Source: Elusimicrobiota bacterium
Lineage (GTDB): Bacteria; Elusimicrobiota; Elusimicrobia; UBA1565; UBA9628
Assembly (NCBI GenBank): GCA_030696455.1
Contig: JAUYSH010000010.1
Coordinates: 1-62,377 of the forward strand
Length of the DNA stretch: 62,377 bases
Direction: 5' to 3'
The notes under the pieces were generated by a model. That model worked only from the letters and a program-made list of their open reading frames with translations, did no database searches and was not told where the DNA came from. This document shows positions 1 through 9,571 of the stretch, in pieces. Positions within the stretch are counted from its first letter, which is position 1. Every line of letters starts with the position of its first letter. The position numbers and the translations under genes were made by a program.

Positions 1-137
1 GGCGGCGGCGGCGCCTCCGGCTCGGGCTGCGGCGGGGGCGGCGGGGGCGCGGGCGCGCGCTCCGGCAGCGGCCCGATCAGGGCGTCGAGCTCGGCCAGCA
101 GGCGGGCGGGATCGACGCGGGTCTCATCATTGGTCAT
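1..137 (-). CDS. Partial N-terminus of an unknown Pro-rich protein
   Basis: The first 45 residues of a minus-strand gene run off the window edge. The start is the ATG at 135-137, giving MTNDETRVDPARLLAELDAL followed by a Pro/Ala/Glu-rich stretch with a run of six prolines. The opening looks like a short acidic helix before a flexible linker. Nothing identifies the family, and the main domain lies outside the window. It starts 35 nt after the stop of the HD-GYP gene and could be the next member of that operon. Confidence 0.5.
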   Translation of the reverse strand, partial: MTNDETRVDPARLLAELDALIGPLPERAPAPPPPPPQPEPEAPPP

Positions 138-172
138 AAGACATCCATCCGCCGGTCATGACCCAGTCGCAA

Positions 173-1348
173 CTAAGCAGCCATTCTCAGCCACCACGGT
201 GCCGATCGGGAGACGCCGACCGCGCCGATGAACACCCGGAACAGGAAAGGATCGAAGGCGGTCCCCGCGCCCTGGGCCATGCGCCGCAGAGCCTCGTCGG
301 GGCTCATCGCGCGCTTGGCGTACACCCGTCCCGAGGTCATCGCGTCGAACGCGTCGGCCAAGGCGCAGATCCGGGAAAAGAGCTCCTGGCGGCGGGGGGG
401 CTGCAGCCGGGGGTAGCCCGAGCCGTCGAAGGCGAGGTGATGCTCGAAGGCGATCGAGATCGCGCGCGCGAGCGAGGAGTCGAGCGGACGCCGCAGGGCC
501 AGGAGGGCCTCGGCGCCGAGGAGCGGGTGGCGGCGCATGAGGCGCCAGTCGTTCTCGTCGAGCTCGCCGGGCTTGTCGATGAGCTCCCGCGGCAGCGAGG
601 CCTTGCCCAGGTCGTGGAACAAGGCGCCGAAGCCCAGCTCGGCCAGAAGCGCCGGGCGCAGGCCCAGGCGGCAGCCGATGGCCAGCGAGTAGACGCTGAC
701 GTTGACCGAATGGGCGTAGGTGTATTCGTCGAATCGCTCCAGGATCGCCAGCTCGAGCATCGCCTGCGGATCCGCGGCGACCTGACGGGCCAGGTTCTCC
801 GCCGCCGCCTTGGCCTCGCTCAGGTCCGGCTCCTCTCCCGCCCGCGCCCGCGACATGAGGTGCTCGACCGTTTCGACGGCCCGATGGAAGACCTCCGCGG
901 GCCCGGCGGGAACTCCGGCGGCGGCTTCGCCGTCGGGCGGCGGCAGAGCGGTGATCAGGCTCACCCCGGCGTTCCGCAAGGTCCCGGCCGTCTCCTCGAG
1001 CGAGCGCGTGCGGCGCGCGGCGCGCGGCTTGAAGGCGAAGGCGAACGCGTCGAGCTGGCCTTCGGCGCCGTGGCGGAACTCGAGGCCGCCCGCGCCGCCG
1101 CGCCGGAGCTCGCCGCACAGGAACAGCGCGTCCGCCTCTCCCGGCGGCACGGGGATCGGCGCGCCGTTGAAGAAGAGCCGGTCCTCGCGCGCCTCCAGGC
1201 GGACCGCGCCCGAGCCCGCGAGCAGGCCGGCCAGGGCCTCGCGCGCCTCCCGGGAGCGCGTGCGATAGCCTTCGTTCTCCGGCCCGTAGACGGACGCGGC
1301 CTTGAGCAGGACGAAGAGGCGGCGCACCAGCTCGGCGGGCGCGCTCAC
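173..1348 (-). CDS. HD-GYP domain protein (putative c-di-GMP phosphodiesterase)
   Basis: The protein is 391 aa. Its C-terminal half carries HD-GYP hallmarks in order: a His in YAHSVNVSVYSLAIG, the HD pair in LFHDLGKASLP, the helix RHPLLGAEALL, EHHLAFDGSGYPR, and ADAFDAMTSGRVY. HD-GYP enzymes usually hydrolyse cyclic di-GMP. The N-terminal 170 residues are an uncharacterised, possibly sensory region, with no receiver domain or membrane segment visible. The GTG at 1346-1348 is chosen as start because it overlaps the upstream TGA as GTGA and the reading frame upstream of it has no protein-like composition. Activity is inferred from family membership. It may be functionally linked to the PilZ-fused glycosyltransferase at 53387. 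Confidence 0.85.
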   Translation of the reverse strand: MSAPAELVRRLFVLLKAASVYGPENEGYRTRSREAREALAGLLAGSGAVRLEAREDRLFFNGAPIPVPPGEADALFLCGELRRGGAGGLEFRHGAEGQLDAFAFAFKPRAARRTRSLEETAGTLRNAGVSLITALPPPDGEAAAGVPAGPAEVFHRAVETVEHLMSRARAGEEPDLSEAKAAAENLARQVAADPQAMLELAILERFDEYTYAHSVNVSVYSLAIGCRLGLRPALLAELGFGALFHDLGKASLPRELIDKPGELDENDWRLMRRHPLLGAEALLALRRPLDSSLARAISIAFEHHLAFDGSGYPRLQPPRRQELFSRICALADAFDAMTSGRVYAKRAMSPDEALRRMAQGAGTAFDPFLFRVFIGAVGVSRSAPWWLRMAA

Positions 1349-1533
1349 GGCGGCTTCCGTTCGGCGTTCAGGGCCAGCAGGGCGTGCTTGACGCTTTCGG
1401 CGGCGGCGGCGGGGTCGAAGGCCTCCGCTTCGAGGCGGCAGGCCTCGAGCGCGGCCTCCTCGCCCGAGAGGTCGGCGAGCGCGTCGAGCAGGCGCGCGAT
1501 CGCCGCGTCCTTGTCGTCGGGAGGGATGCTCAT
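1345..1533 (-). CDS. Small acidic helical protein, unknown function
   Basis: A 62-aa product beginning MSIPPDDKDAAIARLLDAL, predicted wholly helical and rich in Ala, Glu and Leu. It has no membrane segment or recognised motif. It overlaps the HD-GYP gene by 4 nt (GTGA), so the two are probably translationally coupled and the small protein may partner the HD-GYP protein. An in-frame ATG 12 nt upstream (1543-1545) is an alternative start. The gene is divergent from the P-type ATPase, across a gap of about 50 bp. Confidence 0.55.
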   Translation of the reverse strand: MSIPPDDKDAAIARLLDALADLSGEEAALEACRLEAEAFDPAAAAESVKHALLALNAERKPP

Positions 1534-1582
1534 GGCGCTCACCATCAACACACGCTCGCAACATTTAAGCCCGGAGACGGTC

Positions 1583-4180
1583 ATGGAAGGAGCGTTGCGT
1601 AAATGGGATGATTCCGCCATGAGTCCCGAAAAGCTCGCGCATCAACAGAGCGTCGACGAGGTCCTGGCCGCGCTGAAGACCTCGGCCGCCGGGCTTTCGC
1701 CGGAGGAGTCCGCCGCGCGCCTGGCGCGCCACGGACCCAACGAGCTGGTGGAGAAGGAGAAGCGCACGCTTTTCTCCATGTTCCTCGACCAGTTCAAGGA
1801 CTTCATGATCCTGGTGCTGATCGGGGCGGCGGTCGTCTCCGGGATCGTCGGCGACGCCGTCGACACCGTCGCCATCATCGTGATCGTCGTGCTCAACGCG
1901 GCGCTCGGCTTCAGCCAGGAGTACCGGGCCGAGAAGGCGATGGCGGCGCTCAAGAGGATGGCCGCCGCCTCGGCCTCGGTCCTGCGCGGCGGAGCGGCGG
2001 CGACGGTCCCCGCCTCCGGTCTGGTTCCCGGGGACGTGGTCCTCCTGCAGGCGGGAGACGTCGTGCCGGCCGACGTCCGGCTCATCGAGGCGGCGCGCTT
2101 CTCGGCGGAGGAGGCGGCGCTCACGGGCGAATCCGTCCCCGTGGAAAAAAGCACGGATGCCCTGGCCGGCGCCGACCGCTCCATCGGCGACCGCGTGAAC
2201 ATGGCGTTCAAGGGCACGGCCGTCGCCGCCGGCCGGGCGACCGCCGTGGTCACGGCCACGGGGATGAAGACCGAGCTGGGGCGCATCGCGGGGATGCTCC
2301 AGGACGAGGACGAGGTCAAGACCCCGCTGCAGAAGCGCCTGATCGCGTTCGGCAAGAGGCTCGCGCTGGCGATCCTGGGGATCTGCGCCGTCGTCTTCGT
2401 CGTCGGCGTCATACGCGGGGAGCCCGTGCTGCTGATGCTGCTGACCTCCATCTCCCTGGCGGTCGCGGCCATCCCGGAGGCGCTGCCGGCGGTCATCACG
2501 ATCTCGCTCGCCTTCGGCGCGCAGAAGCTGGTCAAGCAGAACGCCTTGATCCGCAAGCTGCCCGCCGTCGAGACCTTGGGCTCGGTGACCTACATCTGCT
2601 CGGACAAGACCGGGACCTTGACCCTCAATAAAATGACGGTCGAGGAGGTTTGGCCGCCGGAGCCGGAGGAGCGCTTCTATCAGGCTCTCGCCCTTTGCAA
2701 CGACGCCCGCGCCGGCGCGGACGGCGCGATCATAGGCGATCCGACCGAGGCCGCTTTGCTGCAGGCCGCCCTGAAGAACGGCTTCGACAAATCGGACCTC
2801 GAGAAGAAATTTCCGCGCGCCGCCGAGCTGCCCTTCGATTCCGAACGAAAGATGATGACGACGATCCACCGGCTGCCGGACGGGAAGTTCATCGCCTTCA
2901 CGAAGGGCGCGGTGGAGAACGTCCTGGAGCGCTCGAGCGCGCCTGACCCCGCGGCCGTCCTCGCGGAGACCGACCGGATCGCGGGCGAAGGGCTGCGCGC
3001 TTTGGGCGTCGCGTTCCGCCTGTGGGACGAGCTCCCCGGGGAGAAGCCGGCGGAGACGGGACTGACCTTCCTGGGCCTGGCCGGCATGATGGACCCGCCC
3101 CGGCCGGAGGCCCGCGAGGCGGTGGGCCTGTGCCGGGCCGCGGGGATCAAGGCGGTGATGATCACCGGCGATCACCCGCTGACGGCGAAGGCCATCGCCC
3201 GGCGCATCGGCATCCTCGACGAGGGCGACGGCGAGCGCGCGATCATGAACGGCGCGGAGCTGAGCAAGCTTCCGCTGGAGGAGTTCGAGGAGCGCGTGGA
3301 GCATATCCGGGTGTACTCCCGGGTCGCGCCGGAGCAGAAGCTCAAGATCGTCAAGGCGCTTCAGGACCGCGGCCAGTTCGTGGCGATGACGGGCGACGGG
3401 GTCAACGACGCGCCGGCGCTCAAGCGCGCCGACATCGGCGTCGCGATGGGGATCACCGGCACGGACGTTTCCAAGGAAGCCGCCCACCTCATATTGCTCG
3501 ACGACAGCTTCGGCACCATCGTGATGGCGGTCAAGGAGGGCCGGCGGATCTTCGACAACATCCGCAAGTTCATCAAGTACACGATGACGAGCAACTCCGG
3601 CGAGATCTGGACCATCTTCCTCGCACCCTTCTTCGGCCTGCCCATCCCGCTGCTGCCCATCCACATCCTCTGGATCAACCTCGTCACCGACGGCCTGCCC
3701 GGCCTTGCGCTCGCCGCGGAGCCGGCCGACAAGGACGTCATGAGCCGCCCGCCGCGCCATCCCCAGGAGAGCGTCTTCGCCCACGGCCTCGGCGCCCACA
3801 TCGTCTGGGTGGGCCTGCTCATGGGCGCGGTGTGCATCGTCACCCAGGCCTGGGCGCTCTCGACGGACCACGCACACTGGCAGACCATGGTCTTCACCGT
3901 GCTCTGCCTCAGCCAGATGGGGCATGTCCTGGCGATACGCTCGGACCGGGAGTCGCTCTTGACCCAGGGTCCGTTCTCCAACAAGCCGCTGCTGGGGGCG
4001 TTCCTGCTCACCTTCGGCCTGCAGATGGCGACGATCTACGTGCCGGCGCTCAACCCCGTCTTCAAGACCGAACCGCTGACGCCCGGCGAACTGGGCTTCA
4101 CGCTCGTCATGTCCTCGGCGGTCTTCGCCGCGGTGGAGCTCGAGAAGCTCTTCAAGCGGCGCCGGGAGGCGGGCGCATGA
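1583..4180 (+). CDS. Cation-transporting P-type ATPase (P2, calcium-type)
   Basis: An 865-aa pump that couples ATP hydrolysis to cation export through the inner membrane. Visible in order: N-terminal cation-ATPase domain, first membrane pair, actuator motif ALTGESVP (about residue 180), the M4 ion-site helix AAIPEALPAVI, the phosphorylated Asp in CSDKTGTLTLNK (about residue 340), the nucleotide-domain KGA motif, hinge MTGDGVNDAPALKRAD (about residue 600), and M6 NLVTDGLPGLALA. The NxxTD pattern of M6 resembles calcium pumps, but the substrate is not proven. The ATG at 1583 has GGAG six bases upstream. The ATG at 1619 is a possible alternative. The stop overlaps ldhA as ATGA, so the two genes are co-transcribed. 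Confidence 0.93.
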   Translation: MEGALRKWDDSAMSPEKLAHQQSVDEVLAALKTSAAGLSPEESAARLARHGPNELVEKEKRTLFSMFLDQFKDFMILVLIGAAVVSGIVGDAVDTVAIIVIVVLNAALGFSQEYRAEKAMAALKRMAAASASVLRGGAAATVPASGLVPGDVVLLQAGDVVPADVRLIEAARFSAEEAALTGESVPVEKSTDALAGADRSIGDRVNMAFKGTAVAAGRATAVVTATGMKTELGRIAGMLQDEDEVKTPLQKRLIAFGKRLALAILGICAVVFVVGVIRGEPVLLMLLTSISLAVAAIPEALPAVITISLAFGAQKLVKQNALIRKLPAVETLGSVTYICSDKTGTLTLNKMTVEEVWPPEPEERFYQALALCNDARAGADGAIIGDPTEAALLQAALKNGFDKSDLEKKFPRAAELPFDSERKMMTTIHRLPDGKFIAFTKGAVENVLERSSAPDPAAVLAETDRIAGEGLRALGVAFRLWDELPGEKPAETGLTFLGLAGMMDPPRPEAREAVGLCRAAGIKAVMITGDHPLTAKAIARRIGILDEGDGERAIMNGAELSKLPLEEFEERVEHIRVYSRVAPEQKLKIVKALQDRGQFVAMTGDGVNDAPALKRADIGVAMGITGTDVSKEAAHLILLDDSFGTIVMAVKEGRRIFDNIRKFIKYTMTSNSGEIWTIFLAPFFGLPIPLLPIHILWINLVTDGLPGLALAAEPADKDVMSRPPRHPQESVFAHGLGAHIVWVGLLMGAVCIVTQAWALSTDHAHWQTMVFTVLCLSQMGHVLAIRSDRESLLTQGPFSNKPLLGAFLLTFGLQMATIYVPALNPVFKTEPLTPGELGFTLVMSSAVFAAVELEKLFKRRREAGA

Positions 4181-5178
4181 CGATCGAAGCGGCCTTTTAC
4201 GACGTCAAGCCGTATGACCGGGAATACTTCGACAAGGCGGACGGCGCGGCGCGGCTCGCTCGTCATTTTCACGAGTTCCGGCTGAGCGCCGAAACGGCCG
4301 CCTCCGCCGAGGGCGCCCGGGCCGTGTGCGTTTTCGTCAACGACGCGCTCGACGCCGCGTGCCTGGAAAAGCTGTCGGCAAGCGGCGTGAAGCTCGTCGC
4401 GCTGCGCTGCGCCGGCCACAACAACGTCGATCTCGCGGCGGCGAAGCGCCTCGGCCTCGCCGTCGTGCGCGTCCCGGCCTATTCGCCTCACGCCGTCGCC
4501 GAGCACGCCGTCGCGCTTCTGCTCGCGCTCAACCGCCGGATCCATCGGGCCTACAACCGGGTGCGCGACCACAATTTCTCCCTGGACGGACTGGTGGGGT
4601 TCGACGTCGCCGGGAAAACCGTGGGCATCATCGGCACGGGGAAGATCGGGAAGATCGCCGCTCAGATCTTCCGCGGCTTTCAAGCCGAGGTTCTGGCCCA
4701 CGATCCCTATCCCGACCCGGAGTGGGCGCGGCGCCACGGCGTCGCTTATACGGACCTCGCCCGGCTGCTGGCCGCGAGCGACGTGGTGTCCCTGCACGCG
4801 CCGCTCCTGCCCGACACCTTCCACCTGCTCAAGGCCGATACGCTCGCCGGGATGAAGCCCGGCGCGTACCTCATCAACACCAGCCGCGGAAAGCTGATCG
4901 AGACCTCCGCCCTGATCGAGGCCTTGAAGACCGGACGGCTCGGGGGGGTGGCACTGGACGTCTACGAGGAGGAGGAGGGGATTTTCTTCGAGGACCTGTC
5001 CGGCCTGGTCCTGCAGGATGACGAGCTCTCCCGCCTGCTCACCTTTCCCAACGTCCTGGTCACCGCCCACCAGGCCTTCCTGACGCGCGAGGCGCTCGCC
5101 GAGATCGCCCGGGTCACGACGGAGAACCTCCTTCGCCTGGAGAAGGGGGAGCCGTTCCTCGAGGGGACCGCTCTCTGA
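4177..5178 (+). CDS. ldhA: D-lactate dehydrogenase (2-hydroxyacid dehydrogenase family)
   Basis: A 333-aa cytoplasmic enzyme interconverting pyruvate and D-lactate with NADH. The fermentative LdhA signature is strong along the whole length: LRCAGHNNVDL, VRVPAYSPHAVAEHA, LNRRIHRAYNRVRDHNFSL, Rossmann motif VGIIGTGKIGKIA, INTSRGKLIE (substrate Arg), a Glu in DVYEEEEGIFFED, and the catalytic His in TAHQAFLT. Length matches the family. It follows the P-type ATPase with a 4-nt ATGA overlap. Its 3' end overlaps the convergent minus-strand permease gene by 65 nt, which is unusually long. Confidence 0.93.
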   Translation: MTIEAAFYDVKPYDREYFDKADGAARLARHFHEFRLSAETAASAEGARAVCVFVNDALDAACLEKLSASGVKLVALRCAGHNNVDLAAAKRLGLAVVRVPAYSPHAVAEHAVALLLALNRRIHRAYNRVRDHNFSLDGLVGFDVAGKTVGIIGTGKIGKIAAQIFRGFQAEVLAHDPYPDPEWARRHGVAYTDLARLLAASDVVSLHAPLLPDTFHLLKADTLAGMKPGAYLINTSRGKLIETSALIEALKTGRLGGVALDVYEEEEGIFFEDLSGLVLQDDELSRLLTFPNVLVTAHQAFLTREALAEIARVTTENLLRLEKGEPFLEGTAL

Positions 5179-6220
5179 TGATGTCGAACAGGCCGAAGGC
5201 GAGCGCGATCACGAGCGGGCCGATGAACAGGCCCCCGAAGCCGAACTCCTTGAGCGCTCCGATGACGCCGATGAAGACCAGCGGGATGGGCAGCCGGGTC
5301 TGAGCGCCCAGGAGCACGGGGCGAACGAGGTTGTCGGAGAGGCCCACGACCACCGCGAACCAGACCGCCAGCCCCGCCGCCTTTCCCATGTCGCCCGAAG
5401 CGAACAGGTAGAGCACGACCGGTCCCCAGACGATGGCCGTGCCGACGAACGGGATGGGCGAGAAGAAGGCGCATAGCGCTCCGAGCAGGAGGGAGAAGGG
5501 GATGCCGAACAAGGCGAAGCCCGCCCAGGCGAGCAGGCCCTGCAGGAGGGCGACCACGAATATGCCGTTGACGACGGCGAGGAGCACGCCGCGCACGCGC
5601 GCGAGCAAGCGCTGCTTGGAGTCCTCGGGCAAGGGGATCATCTCGGTGCCCCGGCGGATCATGCGCGGCCCGTCCCGGAGGAACAGGAACAAGGACGCCG
5701 CGAACACGGCCAGATTGAGGACGACGAACGCCGCGTTGCGCACGAGGCCCCGGGCGAAGGAGCCCGCCCAGGAGCCTACGCGGTCGAGGTTCTCGCGCAG
5801 GGCGCGCCGGGGGTCGATGCCGAGATCCGAGGCGTAGCCCCGGGCCGCGTCGACGGCGCCGGCCCAGCGCTCCGGCATCTTGCGCGAAGGCCCGCCCGGC
5901 TCGGAGATCTCGCCCAGCCAGGCGCGCGCCGCCGGGTAGGCCTCTCCCGCCTCCCGCGCGACCGCCCAGCCCCCGAGCGCGAAAGGCACGAGCCCCAGGA
6001 CGATCACCAAGGTCGTGAGCCCCCCGGCGACCGCCGAAGGGTGGCGGGGCGCGCGGGCCGCCCACGATTTATAAACCGGAGCGAGCAGCAGAGCCGCCGA
6101 GGCGGCCCCGATCAGCGCGCTCAAAAACGGCGCGAAGACGCTCGCGCAGGCGAGCAGGACGACGAGGCCCGCCCCGAGGAGGAAGAGCCGGCGGGCCTCG
6201 CGGTCGGGCGGGCCGCTCAC
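5114..6220 (-). CDS. AI-2E family transporter-type membrane protein
   Basis: A 368-aa multi-spanning inner-membrane protein of the AI-2E transporter / YdiK-PerM superfamily. Two N-terminal helices (residues about 12-50) precede a soluble segment, then several helices. The conserved block LCAFFSPIPFVGTAIVWGP and the terminal FIGVIGALKEFGFGGLFIGP are typical. Family members include putative AI-2 exporters and sodium/proton antiporters, so the substrate is open. The GTG at 6218-6220 overlaps the upstream TGA as GTGA. It is the last gene of the sigma-TolC-RND operon. Its C-terminal 21 codons overlap the convergent ldhA gene. Confidence 0.85.
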   Translation of the reverse strand: MSGPPDREARRLFLLGAGLVVLLACASVFAPFLSALIGAASAALLLAPVYKSWAARAPRHPSAVAGGLTTLVIVLGLVPFALGGWAVAREAGEAYPAARAWLGEISEPGGPSRKMPERWAGAVDAARGYASDLGIDPRRALRENLDRVGSWAGSFARGLVRNAAFVVLNLAVFAASLFLFLRDGPRMIRRGTEMIPLPEDSKQRLLARVRGVLLAVVNGIFVVALLQGLLAWAGFALFGIPFSLLLGALCAFFSPIPFVGTAIVWGPVVLYLFASGDMGKAAGLAVWFAVVVGLSDNLVRPVLLGAQTRLPIPLVFIGVIGALKEFGFGGLFIGPLVIALAFGLFDIIRERSPRGTAPPSPGEGGSPS

Positions 6221-6405
6221 GGCGCGGTGCCGAGCCTGCGCAGGATGTCCTCCATCAGGCACCAGCGCGTGAAGGCGGACTGGAGCAGGTTCGCCCCGAC
6301 GAAGGCGGTGAGCCACAGGAACCGGGGGTCGACCCAATGAGCCAGCCCGAGGCTCGCGAGGACCATCGTTCCGGCGATGGCGCGGATCTGGTATTCAATC
6401 GGCAT
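6217..6405 (-). CDS. DUF2892 / YgaP-like small membrane protein
   Basis: A 62-aa protein with two membrane helices (GTMVLASLGLAHWV and FLWLTAFVGANLLQSAF) followed by TRWCLMEDILRRLG. This matches the DUF2892 pattern of the YgaP membrane tail, including the single conserved Cys after the second helix. The role is unknown; relatives are often beside rhodanese or redox genes. A strong AAGGAGGA lies upstream of the ATG. The gene overlaps the RND gene by 11 nt and the next gene by 4 nt, placing it inside the efflux operon. Confidence 0.82.
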   Translation of the reverse strand: MPIEYQIRAIAGTMVLASLGLAHWVDPRFLWLTAFVGANLLQSAFTRWCLMEDILRRLGTAP

Positions 6406-9400
6406 GGGAGTCCTCCTTCAGCATGAAGAACAGCACGGGCACGGCGATGCGCGACAGCACGGTCGAGGCGACCTCGCCCGCCATCAAGGCGATCGCGAGG
6501 CCCTGGAAGATCGGATCGAAGAGGATCACGCCCGCGCCCGCGACGACGGCCGCGGCGGTGAGCAGCATGGGCCTAAAGCGCACCGCGCCCGCGTCGATGA
6601 CGGCGTCGCGCAGGCTCATGCCCTCGCGGCGGCGCAGCTCGATGAAGTCCACGAGGATGATCGAGTTGCGCACGACGATGCCCGCGCCCGCGATGAAGCC
6701 GATCATCGAGGTCGCGGTGAAGAACGCGCCCATCGCCCAGTGCGCGGGCAGGATGCCGACGAGCGTGAGCGGAATCGGCGCCATGATGACCAGCGGGATG
6801 GTGAAGGACTCGAACCAGGCGACGACGAGGCCGTAGATCAGAAGAAGCACCAAGGCGAAGGCGATGCCCATGTCGCGGAACACCTCGTAGGTGATCTGCC
6901 ACTCGCCGTCCCATTTCAGCGCGAGCTTGGAGGGGTCGTCGGGCAGGCGGGTGTACCACGTCTCGAGCTCCAGGCCCGCGTCCTTGGCCAACGCCTCGAT
7001 GCGCGGTTTCAGGTCGAGCAAAGCGTAGACCGGGCTCTCCGTGCGCCCGCCGACCTCGGCGATGACGTAGGACACCGGGCGGAGGTTCTTGTGGTAGAGC
7101 GGCGCGTCCGCCTCGGTCTTCGACTCCCTCGTCAGCGCGCCGAGCCGCACCGGCGTGCCGCCGCGCGCGATCAGGGGCAGGGCGCGCACGGCGTCGAGCG
7201 AGCGCCGCTTGTCCGCGGGCAGGCGCAGGCCGATCTCGACGGGCTCGAGCTCGCCGTCCATGTGCGCCAGGTCCAAGGTCTCCCCGGCGAGGCCCATGCG
7301 CGCGGCCGCGGCGACCGAGGCGGGGGTGATGCCGTTGAGCGTCGCCTTCTCCCGGTCCACGACCAGGCGGCTCAAGGGCTCGAGGGAGGGAACATAGGTG
7401 TCCACGTCGGTGATGTCCGCGGTCTCCTCCAGCAGCGCCTTCAGCTTTCGCGCGAAATCGTCGCGCTTGGCGGCGTCGGGGCCGTACACCTCGAACACCA
7501 GAGTCGACAGCACGGGCGGGCCGGGAGGGACCTCGGCGACCTGGACCCGCGCGCCGTGCTTGCGCGCGATCGCCGTGACGTCGGGGCGCACCCCGCGGGC
7601 GATCGCGTGGCTTTGCCTCCGCTCGCCTCGCGGGGCCAACTGCACGACGAGGTCGGCCTGATCGGGATTCGTCCTCAGGAAGTAGTGACGCACGAGGCCG
7701 TTGAAGTTGTACGGAGCCCCGACGCCGAGGTAGGCGATGACCCGCTCGACCTCGGGAACGGCCCGCAGGGCGGCGGCCAGCTCCTCCGTCGCGGCGCGCG
7801 TCGCCGCCAGGGACGAGCCTTCGGGCATGTTCAGCACGACCTGGAAGTCGTCCTTGTCGTCGAAGGGGAGCATCTTGATGATGACGCCCTTGAACGGCAC
7901 GAACGCGACGGCGGCGGCGAGCATCAGCCCCGTCGCGGCCAGGTACCAGGCGCGGGCCCTGCGGTCGTCGAGCAGGCCCCCCATGACCCGGCGATACAGG
8001 CGGTCGAGCGCGCCTTCCTCGACGTGCCCGTGGGTCGCGGCCGGCTTCCAATAGGTCAGGATCTTCACGAACGCCCAGGGGGAGACCACGAAGGCGATGA
8101 AGGCGGAGAACACCATCGCGAAGGAGGCGCCGACGGGGATCGGGCGCATGTAGGGGCCCATCAGGCCGCCGACGAAGGCCATCGGCAGGATGGCGGCGAT
8201 GACGGCCCAGGTCGCGAGCAAGGTGGGGTTGCCGACCTCGTCCGTCGCGTCCACCGCGAGCTTCCACAGCGGCCGCCCGTCGCCCATCGCGAAATGGCGG
8301 TGGATGTTCTCCACGACGACGATCGCGTCGTCGACGAGTATGCCGATCGAGAAAATAAGCGCGAACAAGGTGATCCGGTTGAGCGTGTAGCCCATCAGCC
8401 AGTACACCAGCAAGGTGAGCGACAGCGTGACCGGTACGGCGATCAGCACGACGAGCGCCTCCCGCGGGCCGAGGGCGAGTGCGACGAGCAAGGTCACCGA
8501 GAGCGTGGCGAGCAGCATGTGGAACAGCAGCTCGTCGGACTTGTGCTTGGCGGTCTCGCCGTAGTCGCGCGTGACCGTGATCGTCAGCGCCGCCGGCAGG
8601 CCCTTGCGCGCCGTCTCGACGCGGGCGAGTGCCGCGCGGGTGACCGTGGTGGCGTTGGCGCCGCGGCGCTTGGACACCTGCAAGGTGACCGCGGGAACGG
8701 CCGCCGCGGAGGCTCCCTCATAGACGGTGACCTCGCGCTCGTCCTCGTCGGGGCCGTCGACGACGCGGGCGACGTCGGAAACGCGCACCGGGCGGCCGTC
8801 GGAGACGCCGAGCACGACGGCGCGCAGGTCGTCGGCGGTCCGGATGAACGCGTCGGTCTCCACCTTGACGGCGCGCTCGCCCCCGTCGACGGTCCCCGCC
8901 GGCAGGCGCCGGTTGGAGGCTCTTAAGAGGTTGGCCAGATCGAGGGGGGACAGGCGGCGGCGGGCCAGCGCCTCGGGGTCGAAGAACACCGACAGGCGGC
9001 GGCGGCGGCCGCCCAGTATTTCGACGTCGGCCACGTTCTCGACGGTGGTGACCACGCGCCTGAGCTCGGCGGCGGAGCGCCGCAGCTCGAGCGGGGTCAG
9101 GCCCGCGCCGGTCAAGGTGAGCGCGAGCACGGGGACGTCGTCGATGGAGCGGGGCTTGATCAGGGGCTGGCCCGCGCCGGGGGGGAGCATGTCGAGGTTG
9201 GCGAAGGTCTTGGTGTAGACGCGCGTCATCGCGTCGTCGGGGTCGGTGCCGACCTTGAAGCGCACGATGAAGAACGCGCCGTTGTTCTGCGCGGTCGCGT
9301 ACACGTACTCGACGCCCGGAATCTCCATGAGGCGGCGCTCGCCGACGGCGACGATCCTCTGCTCCACCTCGGCCGCGCTCGAGCCGGGCATGGGCACCAT

Positions 9401-9571
9401 GACGTCGAACATCGGCACGTTGATCTGCGGCTCCTCCTCGCGGGGAAGGCGCGCCGTCGCGAGCGCGCCGAGGGCGAGGGCGCCGAGTATGATCAGGGCC
9501 GTCAGCTTGGAGCGGATGAAGGAATTGGCCAGGCGGCCGGCGGGTCCGAGATGGGGCTGAGGGGGGGTCAT
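6395..9571 (-). CDS. RND efflux transporter permease
   Basis: A 1058-aa inner-membrane proton-driven pump of full RND length, with two repeats of six helices and large periplasmic loops. Seen: first helix at residues about 20-40, LPREEEPQINVPMFDV just after it, the porter region, and the TM4 proton relay FSIGILVDDAIVVVENIH with the paired Asp. The EEEPQI-type start is common in hydrophobe/amphiphile exporters of less studied phyla. It starts with a 4-nt ATGA overlap on the TolC gene. No membrane-fusion (adaptor) gene is in this operon, which is odd for a tripartite pump. Substrates cannot be read from sequence. Confidence 0.92.
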   Translation of the reverse strand: MTPPQPHLGPAGRLANSFIRSKLTALIILGALALGALATARLPREEEPQINVPMFDVMVPMPGSSAAEVEQRIVAVGERRLMEIPGVEYVYATAQNNGAFFIVRFKVGTDPDDAMTRVYTKTFANLDMLPPGAGQPLIKPRSIDDVPVLALTLTGAGLTPLELRRSAAELRRVVTTVENVADVEILGGRRRRLSVFFDPEALARRRLSPLDLANLLRASNRRLPAGTVDGGERAVKVETDAFIRTADDLRAVVLGVSDGRPVRVSDVARVVDGPDEDEREVTVYEGASAAAVPAVTLQVSKRRGANATTVTRAALARVETARKGLPAALTITVTRDYGETAKHKSDELLFHMLLATLSVTLLVALALGPREALVVLIAVPVTLSLTLLVYWLMGYTLNRITLFALIFSIGILVDDAIVVVENIHRHFAMGDGRPLWKLAVDATDEVGNPTLLATWAVIAAILPMAFVGGLMGPYMRPIPVGASFAMVFSAFIAFVVSPWAFVKILTYWKPAATHGHVEEGALDRLYRRVMGGLLDDRRARAWYLAATGLMLAAAVAFVPFKGVIIKMLPFDDKDDFQVVLNMPEGSSLAATRAATEELAAALRAVPEVERVIAYLGVGAPYNFNGLVRHYFLRTNPDQADLVVQLAPRGERRQSHAIARGVRPDVTAIARKHGARVQVAEVPPGPPVLSTLVFEVYGPDAAKRDDFARKLKALLEETADITDVDTYVPSLEPLSRLVVDREKATLNGITPASVAAAARMGLAGETLDLAHMDGELEPVEIGLRLPADKRRSLDAVRALPLIARGGTPVRLGALTRESKTEADAPLYHKNLRPVSYVIAEVGGRTESPVYALLDLKPRIEALAKDAGLELETWYTRLPDDPSKLALKWDGEWQITYEVFRDMGIAFALVLLLIYGLVVAWFESFTIPLVIMAPIPLTLVGILPAHWAMGAFFTATSMIGFIAGAGIVVRNSIILVDFIELRRREGMSLRDAVIDAGAVRFRPMLLTAAAVVAGAGVILFDPIFQGLAIALMAGEVASTVLSRIAVPVLFFMLKEDSHAD

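Noticed and set aside
158-1582. In-frame N-terminal extension of the P-type ATPase of about 475 codons
   Set aside because: It is antisense to the HD-GYP gene, low in complexity and not protein-like; the ATPase domain begins after 1583, where a ribosome site exists.
6377-8926. Long plus-strand open frame opposite the RND gene
   Set aside because: Composition is rich in Arg, His, Asp and Gly without domains; it is the shadow of a high-GC gene.
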